This document shows positions 31,894 to 43,484 of a stretch of 64,000 nt of DNA, one piece after another. The notes under the pieces were generated by a model. That model saw nothing but the letters and a program-made list of their open reading frames with translations, was not told the DNA's origin and ran no database searches. Position numbers and translations under genes: made by a program. Location of the stretch: the NCBI GenBank assembly GCA_029891385.1, contig CM057233.1, positions 32,780,540 through 32,844,539 of the forward strand. Reading direction: 5' to 3'. Every line of letters begins with the position of its first letter. Within the stretch, counting starts at the first letter, position 1. This DNA is from Erythroxylum novogranatense. Its lineage: Eukaryota; Streptophyta; Magnoliopsida; Malpighiales; Erythroxylaceae.

Positions 31894-32367
31894 GATTTGA
31901 AGAATACCCCGTTAGGTAAACGGGAGTATAATTACTGTATACAAAGGAAAGCTAGAAGTCGGGATCAGTTCACGTCTGCCTTGTGTCTTTTTCTTTTCGC
32001 ACTGAATTGTATTTTTTGCAAAGTATTGTATTTAGTGTATTTGAATATATTTGGTGTGTATAACTTACTAATTGGAAAAAGGTTTGCAAAAGAGATTGAT
32101 CATAGTGTAATGTGATTTGTTTTTGGAATGTGCAAATCGAAATTCTAGTTTGTGAAAAAAAAAATTTGGCAACTCTTGTAAATGAAAATGTTTGTAAATA
32201 AAAGTGGGCCCAAAGTTACGATTCTTGATTTTGCTTTTTCTTAAGAAAAAAAATTTTATACTGAGTTTTTGACTAAGTGATTTAGCACGCCACCCTCGCT
32301 CGCAGGGCACGGACTCGGATATCACCATTGATGTCGGGTTCAGGTCATGCGAGAGTGGGGTGTTACA

Positions 32368-35300
32368 TTTGTGTGGTATCAGAGCCCAGAATTACTATCT
32401 TATATGGGTCGTGTCTGAAATAGGAGTCAAATTACATGCATTTATGTTATGACATAGCAGACAGTGGCAACTGATCCCTAGTCTGAGTCGCATGAGTATG
32501 AGTCATACGTATGAGCATGTGTTAAATGTTTAAGTGTGAGAAAAGTGATGATATACTACAATGTGAGCCACTGAAGGTTTATGGGCAGTGAGAAATGGGA
32601 AAAGAATAATGGAAAATGATATTCATATTGCACTGTGGTAATAAATCCTCGAATGTGATAGGAATGTGAATACATTGGCATGGGCTGCTTAAGGAAAGAA
32701 GTGATATCAAAATGAATAATGAGACCTAAAGTGTATAAACTGAGTTGAAAGAAAACGAAATTTTATATAGCCTGGAGAGGTCAAATTTGGACATGAGATG
32801 AATGTCGATTAAAAGTGATAAGAGTTACGAGACTAAAGTGTACAAGCCCGGTTAAAGGAAATAACTTTTCTATGAATGTGAAAGGTTAGACTTGGATTTG
32901 AAATGTGATAAAAGTTATGATTTAGCGTAATAATATGTCTATGATATTGAGATTAAATTTTTTGATGATTCTGCTTCTCTAATTTTAAATGGATTGAGGA
33001 TATACTTATGGACGATGAAATAAAGGATGATAGAAAAAAAAAGAGGGAAATAAAATAGTTATAAATGACTTTACAAGTGATTAATGATGTGTAGTATGGA
33101 GAAAGTTAGAAATGTGCCTAAGTTTGGATTTTATGTACGCACGCAATTAAGGAAAAGATGACAAATCAAAGGAGAAGAGTGAATGCAATCAAAATGATAG
33201 TTCAATTATTATGAAATGATGTTGCATTAGAAGAGGTAAATGCTGGAAAACTGGAGTAGAATCGTTGTTAACACATGTGTTAATGTGAGGAAGAAAGTGC
33301 AGGGCACGATATTGGCCTACAAAAATAGGTTTTTGTTATGATCATATGGAAAACCCCAATCATGGACAGGAACAAGGATAGAAATGTGATCTAGAGTCAA
33401 TTGGAATGTAAATATCATTAGTGAATGTTATTAATTGGGGACTTGACATAAATACATCTCTAGGTAAGAAGTAAGGATTTTGGATGGTATCTACCAGGGT
33501 GTTAGAGTAAAAGAAATTGCTTAATGCCTCATTGAGCCTTATTATCGAGGATGTTTTGACCATATAAGTCATGATACGAATTGATCTTATTAAGATCATA
33601 TGAAATGTTGAAATTGGTTTTATTGGGGTATTAAGAATGACTAATAAGTAATCATGGGAAATAGTTGATTGACAAGGATTTTATGAACACTATCGAGGTT
33701 AGTACCAAGAAATCACTGAGATAGGGTCAATAAGCCGGTTAATTCAATTTAAGAATGATCAATGAAGGAACAAATCTGAGATGAATAAATAGTGAGTCCA
33801 AAGTGAATGTTGGAGTTACATCCCTAGTGAGGACTCAAGCATAAGAGTTAGAAAAGGCTATTGAGAGTGTATACAGTTTGTTGATGTAAAGTATCCAACT
33901 ACGTAAGTGGATTTGTGAATTCGAGGTGAATTTAGGTCCATATTATAGTCGGTGTAAATATGTGTGGAATGTGTCACCAACATATGAAGTTATGTTTGCA
34001 AATAAATTGCAATGTGTGGAGAAATTGGTATGAATGAGCGGACCTTGGAATAAGTCAATGCGAAACCAGAGGAACTCTAAAGAATGGAGAAAATTATTCG
34101 AGAGAGATAAGTAAATGGGAAGATTGAAAATAACATGTGATAATACTACTTCACTGAGGAATTAGTTACTTAAGGAATTAGGAGAACTAAACATAAGCAC
34201 AATAAGTTTGAGGTTATATCTATTGGAGTTAACAATACCCCGATAGTATTATAATCTTGAAGGTTAAATTGATCCAAGCAAAAGTATATTAGTCTGTGAC
34301 TATGATCATAAAGATAAAGAGGATATATTGAATACTCAAGGAAAAACATGTAAGTCGTGTTAGTGATGAATAAAAAAAAACAAAATATATAACTGCAGAA
34401 TTAAGTATGCCATACGTATTTGGAGATTTTGTAGTATATACAATAGAGTTTCCCATTACAGATTATAATGCAATCTGTTGCAATAATATATAAAGTGATT
34501 TTGTGTACCTAGGGACAATTATCGCCTCATGAGCTGAATTTTGAATATATGACTTGAACTGTGCTATAATAGAAATAGTTTTGAAAGCTTGGAGACATCA
34601 ATTGTACAGAAACATTATATAGATCAACAAAGATTGAGGTACTTAATGAGTTTGCAAGAATTGAATTGGAAAAGATTGAAAGGATTGTGCAAATAAACAT
34701 GTCCTAATAAAGCTAGTGTTGCAATCAAATGCATTAAATAGAACATTCAATAGTAGCGTACCACATATTTGGATATTCAGGTTACTCAATCCAGTGCAAT
34801 AAAAAGTGTACAATGTCGAGTTAAAAAGGAGCAACGAAGTATTATGAGCTATTGAAAAGTAACATCAATTTTGCAAAAAGGGATTAGGAAAGCCCAAATT
34901 GTTGATTCGAGGAAGTATGATTGGATTAAGAAGTATGTGTAACACTTGAGAAAGAGATTGTTAGAGAAAACACAAGAAACAATCAAAGCTAAATGTCCTA
35001 TTAATAGTACATTGAAAGAGAAATTAATGGCGAAGAATGTAGAACCGAGTGATTAGACGTTTGAGTTGCCAATAGTCTTGACTATTGGAGACAAGTGTAA
35101 AGGTTATATTTTGGAGTTCATAGGAACATGAGATTAATGTATAGTTCAAATTGACTGCAGGCATATCAGTCATTATCTTGACGATACCATTATAATAGTA
35201 TATAAGGGGTCATATGAAAAAAAGGGAGTCGTTCGCCCCTACATTGGAATGAAGAGGGTATGAGAAAAAAAATGGTTGAAGGCCATAATTGATTTGAGAC

Positions 35301-35909
35301 AATATTGATGAGCGAAATGAATCTGGAATAGGGGTTAAGTGATTCAAGATAATAACGATTGAGTTAAGTGGATCAACATTGAGGTTATGGAATATCATGG
35401 GTTAAATATAAGAGTTAAGTGTATTCACACTGATGAGAAGTAAAAAAAAAAAAAGATGACTTGTCTCTAAGAGTATCACCTTGGCCAAGGTGCACTTAGA
35501 TGGAGATAAAGGTGTAAATAGGGGGAAACTAAGTTTGACATAAAGTGGTCCATATGAAATTATGGCGATAATCGGACTATGGATTGTGAGTTATTTTATG
35601 GTTATCAGATTCACACAGTGTTATATAGATATGGTTAATATTATTATGATCCGATATATGTGTTGTTGAAACTGAGAGTGAAAATTTGAGTAATCTGAAA
35701 CTCATCAAGGAAATAGTTAAGAAAGTGTACTATCTAAACAAGGGATTGATAGACCTCTTGAATCTATCAATTGTGGTCTTTTGAAAGAAAGTAATCGAGT
35801 GGTGAAGTGATATCAGAAACGGAGAAGTATATGAGATAATAGTACCCTTGCCTTAGTCCTTAATCAGAAATAAATTTCGAGGAAGAAATTTCTCTAACGA
35901 GGGGAGAGT
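32368..35909 (+). mobile_element. Gyp2 internal region
   Basis: 3.5 kb from the LTR end to the 3' LTR. The primer-binding site is at 32374-32385 and the polypurine tract at 35899-35908, preceded by AAATTTCGAGGAAGAAATT. Frames longer than 80 residues are absent and none has a known domain. The last kilobase aligns loosely with Gyp1 1-900 and Gyp3 51830-52745, including a block resembling the Tekay pol C terminus (35640-35690). I cannot recognise gag, protease, integrase or RT, so it is either very old pol or a truly non-coding LARD-like interior. Confidence 0.8.
32374..32385 (+). other. Primer-binding site of Gyp2
   Basis: TGGTATCAGAGC, an exact initiator tRNA-Met primer site, six bases after the LTR. 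Confidence 0.95.
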
Positions 35910-36375
35910 TGTAACATCCCATTACCAATGGAAGGGTAAAATAGAAATTTTGAGGGGCTAATGAGCGTTAAAAATAGCCTTTACATGCTCATGCATAATC
36001 TAGCACCCGCATACTTATGAATAGTAAATTTTGGCACATGAAAATGACTGTACATGTATTCATGACATTTTCCGGTATAAGTGTGAAGAAATGTGATTGG
36101 TGAGTATGAAAAATTGCGTTGGAGAGGCTCTTTGTGATTGTTGAATTTTTGTAGAATTTTAGAAATTGTTTTTCTAAAATTTTGGTGAAATTTCTAGACC
36201 AGGAAAAATGCCAAGTGGCAGAATGAGTGTCTACCAGTAGTAGAAATGACTGTCCAATGGCACTGAAAAATTAGATACATGATTTTAGGATTTATTTATT
36301 TGAGCCATTGGAATTTGGGGATGAATTGGAGTAGAAATTTGATTTAGTTGGAAAGAGCTTCAAAATGTGACATGT

Positions 36376-36399
36376 GGCAAGTGACACTTGTCACTTGCC
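36376..36399. repeat. 24-bp perfect-arm palindrome in Gyp2 3' LTR
   Basis: Arms GGCAAGTGACA and TGTCACTTGCC, spacer CT. Lies about 75 bp before TATAAA at 36474. Confidence 0.88.
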
Positions 36400-38656
36400 T
36401 AACATGCCACCTTGCTACTCTTTGTTTTATAAGAATCACTCTTCTTTTGGTTCATTCTCGACGGTTCTTCTTTTATAAAGTGAAAGGTGGTTTAAAGTGG
36501 GTTAAAAGTGAAAACTCCTCCATCATCTTCGTAGCTTTCTTCTTCTTTTTTTGTTTTGAAATTTTGCCCATCTTTTCTTCCTCCTTACACCTTGCTTTCT
36601 CTTCCTTGGTTCACTAAAAATCCAACCTAAACCTCACCCCCTCAAATGGTGATGATGATCATGTATGGTGGAGAGAGTTAGAGAGTTTGTGATCTTTTGA
36701 AGAATAAAAGATTTGGAAGCTTGATTAGGTAAGAAGCATGTTTATATGATGAATTTTTAGTTTAAAAAAATTATTTGTGATGTTCTTTAACCTTAATTGC
36801 ATGGAAATTGTGTTTGGTGAATATGGGTATGTAACTTGCTTGTTGATTGATGAATGATTAGTGATGTATAATGGGATGAATGGAAATTAGAGATGTATTA
36901 GAAGTGAAAGTAGGTGTAGAAGAGTGCAGGAAAAGGAGGGATGATTGAGTGTTGTTGCTGCCATTTTGTGGATAATTATTCAAGTGGAGGTTTTTTTTAT
37001 TGTGGTTGCTATATTGACTAATTTGAGTGGTTATTGGTGTAGAATTGATATGGAAGTGATTAAAGTTGAGTTATGTTGAAAAGCTGGAAATTTGGATGTG
37101 TGTACGTTTCTATGTTTTTGCCATAACTTTTTATGTGGTTATGCAACTGCGATGAGGTTTATCTTGAATTAAACTAGAGGTGTTTGGCTACATTTCTTGT
37201 GAAGGAAGTGATGTGCAATTTTGGCTTGAAGAATCCCAAATGTAGACTTGAATATGGCAATGTGGGTAGATGAATAGTGCACCTTTAGTGACACTAAAGT
37301 TGAATATGTGATCTAAAACTTTGGAATTTTTTTCTAGGTTGGTTTGGGCTGATTTTGCTAAGTTGGTCTTCATGAAAGTTGTAGCTCTTCTTGATAGCTT
37401 TCTATCTCCATAAAATGTGCTATTTTTCGACATGGTAATTGATAGTTATGAGTGATTGAAATGTGGATATGGTTTAGTTGAAATTTCACAATCTTTAACA
37501 GGGCAGTCATAATCATGTGAGAATTTGACCTAGTTAGAGGTAGATTTTGCTTTTAAGTTCTTCATGAAATTGTATAATGTGTTCTAATCTTTCCATTGGT
37601 ATAAAGTATGAAATTTTTGGACAATGGGATAGGAAATTGTGATTTTTAGAAGATTGTGTTACTGTTTAGGATGACACTTATTTGGGCAGAAACTTTGATT
37701 GAGATTTTGACCCTTTTATAGGTTGAATTGGCTTCCAAGTTTTTCATGAAAGTTGTAGATTGTGTTCTGATATTTTCATTGAAATAAAGCTTGGAAATTT
37801 TGGCCAATGTAATAGGAAGATATGATTTTTAGAAAATGTGTTATTGTTTAGGGTGACATTTATTAGATAGTAACTTTGATTGGTATTTTGACTCTTTTAG
37901 AGTTGGAATTTGGTTGTGAGTCCTTCATAGAAAATGTAGAGCTTTCAGTTATCTTTCCATTGACACCAAATTTTTCAATTTTGGACACTTGTGTGAAAAG
38001 TTATGCATTGTGGAAGGAAACTTTTTCGTCTGTCCTCCGATTGACCTGATTTTTGAAGCGTTGGAATCGTAAAACACTCCTCTACCTCTTTGAAGAAATT
38101 AGTGATTTTTTAAATTAAATTAAAAATTATCGATCGAATCAAAATGAGAGCCTCGATAATAAGAATATGAATTGATTATTTTCCGGGACATACGTCAGTG
38201 TTTTGCCAATAACCGGATCTATAGAAATCCAAATTGAGAAATTTTGGTGTCCATGGATTCCTAAGACATAGGGGAATATTTTTATTAAAGAGAGGTTGCC
38301 TAGGTTATCTGATGTTGATGATCTCACCGATCGGGAATAGTAGACCTGAAATATGTGTTTCAGAAAAATTGAAATATGTCTATGAGCAATAAATTGCAAG
38401 GTTAATGACTTTAGTGAGGCTTAAACCTAGGCATAAGTGAATTTCGATATGGGAATGGGTTTGTGATGATATTTATGGAATAATACCGGGATTATCATGA
38501 ATATGCATCGTACATATATGTGCATGAATGAATGCTTACAATTGCTCAAAATTATTAATGTGTGTGCAACGTATTGCATAAATGGGTTGTGCAGGTTAAA
38601 AGTTCGTAGTCAGGCGTTTCCAGAATTTTGAAGCAATTGCTAATTTGGAGCATACT

Positions 38657-39421
38657 GTGAGTAGACCGAGATGGTCTCATTTTATTCTTTGTTTTGTTTT
38701 GTTTCATTTTGTATAAATTGATTACTGAATGTGATTGATTATTGGGTTCTGGACAGGAGGTCTGATGATTGTGATACTGAGTTGTGATATTGAAGTGCTA
38801 CTTGAATGTGAATTGGATGACCTACATGTATTTAATGTGATTGACAAATGTGTTTTTGAATGTGCTTTATATGTGATAATTGTCAGACCAAGGTCCGATG
38901 ACAAATGGGTTTTGAATGTGAAATTGCATATGTATGAGATATGTTTATCAACTCTACTATTGAGTGCCGGACTACGATTCGATGACATATGAAAATGAGT
39001 GTATGGGATTGATGCATTTCATTGCATAAGTGTATGAAATATAATGGTTGTTGTGACCAGAGTAGCCACCGATCAGGGCTTTAAGCTCAACGAGTGAAAA
39101 TGAGCTTCAAGCTCATAAGTGATTCAGAGCCTCAGGCTCAATGCTTAACGAGCACTGTATCCTCCAAATGGATAAGGGACAGTTATTAATGAGCCCTATA
39201 TGGGACAGATTAGGCACTCGTTCACAACAAGATAACAAATGAAAAGTGAGTCTCATGTGTATTGCATGTGTATAGTATGAATGATTAAGTGTATCGAATG
39301 TGAATAATGTGAATGTGAATGTGGAATGTATGAGTTATGTGTTATGTGACTGGATGAGCCATCGATGATGATCACTCACTGAGTTCGCAAAACTCACCCA
39401 AATTTTGCAATTATTTTTCAG
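38657..39421 (+). other. Putative LTR intron in Gyp2 3' LTR
   Basis: Starts ACT/GTGAGTAGACC and ends TATTTTTCAG/GA, as in the 5' LTR. Confidence 0.42.
39050..39228 (+). other. Serial-hairpin domain, Gyp2 3' LTR
   Basis: GTTGTGACCAG (39050-39060) and GGCACTCGTTCACAAC (39213-39228) form a bulged closing stem with GTTGTGA/TCACAAC exact. Inside are GGGCTttaAGCTC, GAGCTtcaAGCTC and GAGCCtcaGGCTC. Confidence 0.6.
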
Positions 39422-39895
39422 GATTTGAAGAATACCCCGTTAGGTAAATGGGAGTATAATTACTGTATACAAGGGAAAGCTAGAAGTCGGGATCAGTTCG
39501 CGTCTGCCTTGTGTCTTTTTCTTTTTGCACTGAATTGTATTTTTTGCAAAGTATTGTATTTAGTGTATATGAATATATTTGGTGTGTATAACTTACCAAT
39601 TGGAAAAAGATTTGCAAAAGAGATTGATCATAGTGTAATGTGATTTGTTTTTGGAATGTGCAAATTGAAATTCTACATTGTGAAAACAAAATTTGGCAAC
39701 TCTTGTAAATGAAAATGTTTCTGAATAAAAGTGGGCCCAAAGTTGCGATTCTTGATTTGTGCATTTTCTTAAGAAAAAAAATTTATACTAAGTTTTTGAC
39801 TAAGTGATGTAGCACACCACCCTCACAGGGCACGGACTCGGATATAACCATTGATGTCGGGTTCGGGTCATACGGGAGTGGGGTGTTACAAAGTG

Positions 39896-40450
39896 TATAC
39901 TTAAATATCTTAGTAGGACGAAGAACATCATGCTTGTTTACTCTGGAAGTAATCTTATTCCGACAGCATATACAGATTCTAATTTCCAATCAAATGTTGA
40001 TTCAAGGAAATCAACTTCTGGTTTTATATTTACTTTAGGAGGTGGAGCCATAGTTTGGAGGAGTGTCAAGCAATCTTGTATTGCTGATTCTGCTATGGAG
40101 GATGAGTATGTTGCTGCTTGTGATGCAGCAAAGGAAGCAGTCTGGCTCTAAAAATTCCTAAATGATTTTGAGGTAGTTCCAGAGGCCGAAAAATCCATTA
40201 CACTTTATTGTGATAATAGTGGGGCAGTGGCTAATTCTAAAAAATCTTGAAACCACAAAGCTGCCAAATATATTGAGCGAAAGTATCATCTCATAAGGGA
40301 GATAATACCACGTGGAGAGGTAGATGCGGTAAAGATTCCCACAGAGCAAAACCAAGGTGATCGGTTCATAAAGACATTGACTCAAATGAGCTTTGAGGGT
40401 CACCTAGGGGATGGGAATGAGGGATATGTCAAAATTGTTTTAAGGCAAAT
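39896..40450 (+). pseudogene. Cop1 RT end and RNase H, 3' of Gyp2
   Basis: The frame continues directly from 28281 once Gyp2 and one TSD copy are disregarded. 39930-40151 is open and holds the RNase H blocks Ala-Tyr-Thr-Asp-Ser-Asn-Phe, Lys-Ser-Thr-Ser-Gly-Phe and Ser-Ala-Met-Glu-Asp-Glu-Tyr (the usual Ser-Thr-x-Ala-Glu-Tyr block, partly altered). Beyond a stop at 40149 come Leu-Tyr-Cys-Asp-Asn-Ser-Gly-Ala, Tyr-Ile-Glu-Arg-Lys-Tyr-His-Leu-Ile-Arg and the C-terminal Pro-Thr-Glu-Gln-Asn segment. The polypurine-like tract AAATGGCAGAT precedes the LTR. Confidence 0.92.
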
Positions 40451-40457
40451 GGCAGAT

Positions 40458-42590
40458 TGTTGGAGTTATGTAAATATAGTGCCCTGGAAAGCAAGTGTAT
40501 TTCATGTAATTTTATCTTCTTCATTTATATTTTTGTAATGAAAATATTTATTATTAATAAAACAAAAATGTTTGATTTTATTTATTTGAGCATTATATAT
40601 CTAGTCAAAAGGTACCAAGATTCTTTTGTAAGTAATATACATATACATAGAGATGTATGGGAAACATGTATATTATAAGAATCTAAATTAATTGATTCAC
40701 AGTTGAATAATCAAGTTGGTCGCTTGATTATGGTTTAGACTATAGTGTTGCGATTTATCTCCATATAAGTAAAGGAGTTTACTTAAAGGGAATGATGAGT
40801 TTCATATCATGATAGTAATCGACTATCGATAATGGCACTATTAAATGAATTTGGAATCAAGTATGTTTTAACATTAAAGTAATGTTTTCAAGAATAAAGT
40901 GGGCTGTTACTTTAATCTTAAAACATACAATTTAAGCATTCACTTATTATGAACCATAATCTTGATGAGTGGTGAACTCGTATGTGTTTCATTATAATTC
41001 TTGATATGATCAGAATGGTTTTCTACAGAGTATTAATCCAGTGTCTGCATGTTGAAATTATCAATTGAAACATGTATCAGGGAACATTCACTCAAATAAA
41101 GAGTTTATAGTACTATCATCACTTCTAGATGTTTTAAGGAGATTTGGTGACTAAATTAGCGTCAGTAGTTTGATGGACTAACTACCCATCAAGTCTTTAC
41201 ACCAAGATCAGATATTATGAGTTAATCACCATATAAAGTAAAATGGAAGATCTAGAAGGAAAAACCAGCATAAGGGCAAAACGGTAATTTTACCTTTTGT
41301 TGTGCGGATGACTATAATAAGGTTTTAAATAGGGTTTGCAATTGGACATAAAATATGTGTTCTCATAATATTTAATAATTCAAGAGTTCAACTAATTGTA
41401 TTTAGTGGAATGACATTTATTTAATAAGCTAGAATTAATTCTAATGAGATTAAGTTAATTCAAGGCTTATTAGAGCTTGAATTATCAAAGTCCAATAAGA
41501 TTCTCCACTTGGCTTTAAGGAAGGTTATCAAGCTAAGTAAGAAATATAAATGGAGGTTTTAGAAGCCCATAATTGAATGTTGGGCTTGCTCTAATTAATG
41601 GTTAATTAAAAGCCCAAATGTTCATTTAGAAATGGGCTAGACTTTGGTTTAATATAATTGATTAGATTAATTATATTAGAACAAATTTTTTTAAGAAATG
41701 AAGGATCAATTTCGGTTTTGTTAGGGTGGAATGTGCAGCTGCACATTTGACATTAAAATGCTAAATAAAGATGGTCTTTATTGTGGTTTATCATCATTAA
41801 ATGGAGTTATGAACTTACCATTAAATGGTTTAATGATTATCTTATAATGTTTAGCATGTAACCTATTAACATTGTTTGGATTAAAGAAGAAAGATGGACA
41901 TTGGATGGACCATCTTCCTTCTTACATATCCAAAACCGAAATGCACATGATAATATTAGGTTAATAGAATTTTCATATAGTCATCTTAAAGACAAATGAG
42001 AAGATTCTCATTTAATGACTTCTTTATGATTGATTAAATGAAGAAATGATGCATTGGATGGAAGACTATTCTTTCCTTTGTTGTTAACTAAAAGTGTGAG
42101 AGTGTAAGAAGTGTTCTTACAATTTTTATCACTCTCTCTCCTGTCATGCGTGAAAAAATCAAAAATTGCATGAGAAATGTCTCATTGTTTCCTTCTTTAT
42201 TCTAAAATAATACTCCTCCAAAGTGTTTCTACTCCTTTCGCACAAGAGGATTTTGTTAACCAAATTGTCCTAGAAGAACAAGACGTAAATCAAATTAGTT
42301 GAGGATACAACAACAAGGAGAATATAGATTGTTAAAGGAAAAGATTCAAAAACAATGGTTTTGGATACAAGAAGAAGGAGAGGATAGCGCAATGAGGAAT
42401 TAAAGCTGTAGCAAAGGAGTCGATAATACTCTTCATCTTGTTTATATTTATTACTATCTTTATACCATATCATGTATGGATTGGCATGATGATTTGGATA
42501 TGTTGCTTCTGCTGCAAATATGATTTCTAAAAAGTGTTGAAATTTACCGGTTCTCCAAATATAGCATGCTTTCATTTTTCGATCCAACAA
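40458..42590 (+). repeat. 3' LTR of Cop1
   Basis: 2133 bp, bounded by TGTTGGA and TCCAACA. It has no insertions, so it shows the empty sites for Gyp1 (near 41757), Cop3 (near 42024) and the minus-strand solo LTR (near 42473). No coding content. Confidence 0.94.
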
Positions 42591-43104
42591 AAGGAGGTCT
42601 TGTTGTGAGCAGGTATTCAGATGCCAGTTTTCAATCCGACAAGGATGACTCGAGATCCTAGTAAAGATATATTTTCATACTAAATGGTGTAGCAGTCAGT
42701 TGAAAGAGTTCCAAAAAAGAGACAACTATATATTCAACAACCGAAGCAGAATACATTGTGGTTTTAAAAGTAGCAAAGCAAGTAGTTTGGATCAAGAAGT
42801 TCATTATGGAACATGGAGTGGTTCCTAGCATTGTTATCCCAATACAGTTGTATTGTGACAACAATGGTTCCATAGCGTAAGCAAAGGAACCAATATCTCA
42901 TTAAAAATCCAAAGATGTACTCAGGTGATACCATTTGATTAGAGGAATCATTGATAGAAATGATGTCAAAATAAAGAGAGCACCCACTGATAAAAATATT
43001 GTTGATCCTTTGACTAAGTTGATTCCCCAAAATAGATATGATTCTCATGTACTTGCCTGTGGTATTAGATACAAAGGTGATTGGCCTTAGTGCAAGTGGG
43101 AGGT
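42591..43104 (+). pseudogene. Cop2 RNase H remnant
   Basis: A copia RNase H with several stops: Tyr-Ser-Asp-Ala-Ser-Phe-Gln-Ser-Asp, Thr-Thr-Glu-Ala-Glu-Tyr (intact catalytic block), Val-Val-Trp-Ile-Lys-Lys-Phe, Leu-Tyr-Cys-Asp-Asn-Asn-Gly-Ser, Tyr-His-Leu-Ile-Arg-Gly-Ile-Ile and Asp-Pro-Leu-Thr-Lys. It starts abruptly at the Cop1 boundary, so Cop1 landed in this gene; AAAGG (42591-42595) is the predicted TSD copy. It ends in AAGTGGGAGGT, a copia polypurine tract, directly before the Cop2 LTR. The rest of Cop2 lies left of the window. Confidence 0.9.
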
Positions 43105-43484
43105 TGTTAGAGAAGTGCTCTAAAGATAATCACCTTTAGCACTTATCGTACAAATCTTTATAATTAATAAAAGACATTTTCGTTAATTTGATGTTCATGT
43201 TCTTTATGAATTGATAGTGATCTTAAATCGAATTAATAAAGTCCTTGATACATTGCATAGCATGAAGGAAATCATGTTAAGATCATGATAATGAGATTCC
43301 TATCATGTGTAATTATGTTATTATTTAAATTATCTATAGTCATAGGATTAATGAGATGGTACATTATTAATCCAAACAGACTAGCACATGTTATACTCCT
43401 TGATTAGATCAAGCAGTGGATCTCATAAGCTGTAAGCATAACATATGGATACTTATTAAAAGTAATAAGTACATTAGATGACCT
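43105..43484 (+). repeat. Cop2 3' LTR, first 380 bp
   Basis: Starts TGTTAGAGAAGTGCTCTAAAG and aligns with the minus-strand solo LTR at 11244-13057. The match stops at GACCT (43480-43484), where Gyp4 begins; the solo LTR continues with ACCATGAG there. Confidence 0.9.

Larger units (their letters stand above)
28282..32367 (+). repeat. 5' LTR of Gyp2
   Basis: Ends TGTAATATCCC and GGGGTGTTACA. Contains the palindrome 28756-28779, possible TATA boxes, about 180-bp repeats (29723-30360), a GC-rich island (30417-30570), donor-like 31129, hairpin domain 31518-31700, hairpin pair 31829-31870 and acceptor-like 31893. Relative to the 3' LTR it lacks about 95 bp after 30655 and has the GC-rich island that the 3' LTR lacks. 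The frames 28728-28997, 30326-30871 and 31207-31422 are not credible genes. Confidence 0.95.
28282..39890 (+). mobile_element. Gyp2: two-LTR gypsy with non-coding interior
   Basis: 11.6 kb with the exact TSD AAGTG (28277-28281, 39891-39895). LTRs are 28282-32367 (4086 bp) and 35910-39890 (3981 bp). The primer-binding site TGGTATCAGAGC is intact at 32374-32385 and the polypurine tract is at 35899-35908. The 3.5 kb interior has no long open frame. The combination of LTRs near 4 kb and a 3.5 kb non-coding interior matches LARD-type derivatives; the end block resembles a decayed Tekay/Del pol end. It interrupts Cop1 reverse transcriptase. Confidence 0.95.
35910..39890 (+). repeat. 3' LTR of Gyp2
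   Basis: 3981 bp, partner of 28282-32367. It has a perfect palindrome (36376-36399), about 180-bp modules (37370-37985), no GC-rich island, donor-like 38657, hairpin domain 39050-39228, hairpin pair 39357-39400 and acceptor-like 39421. Many point differences from the 5' LTR indicate an old insertion. Confidence 0.95.
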
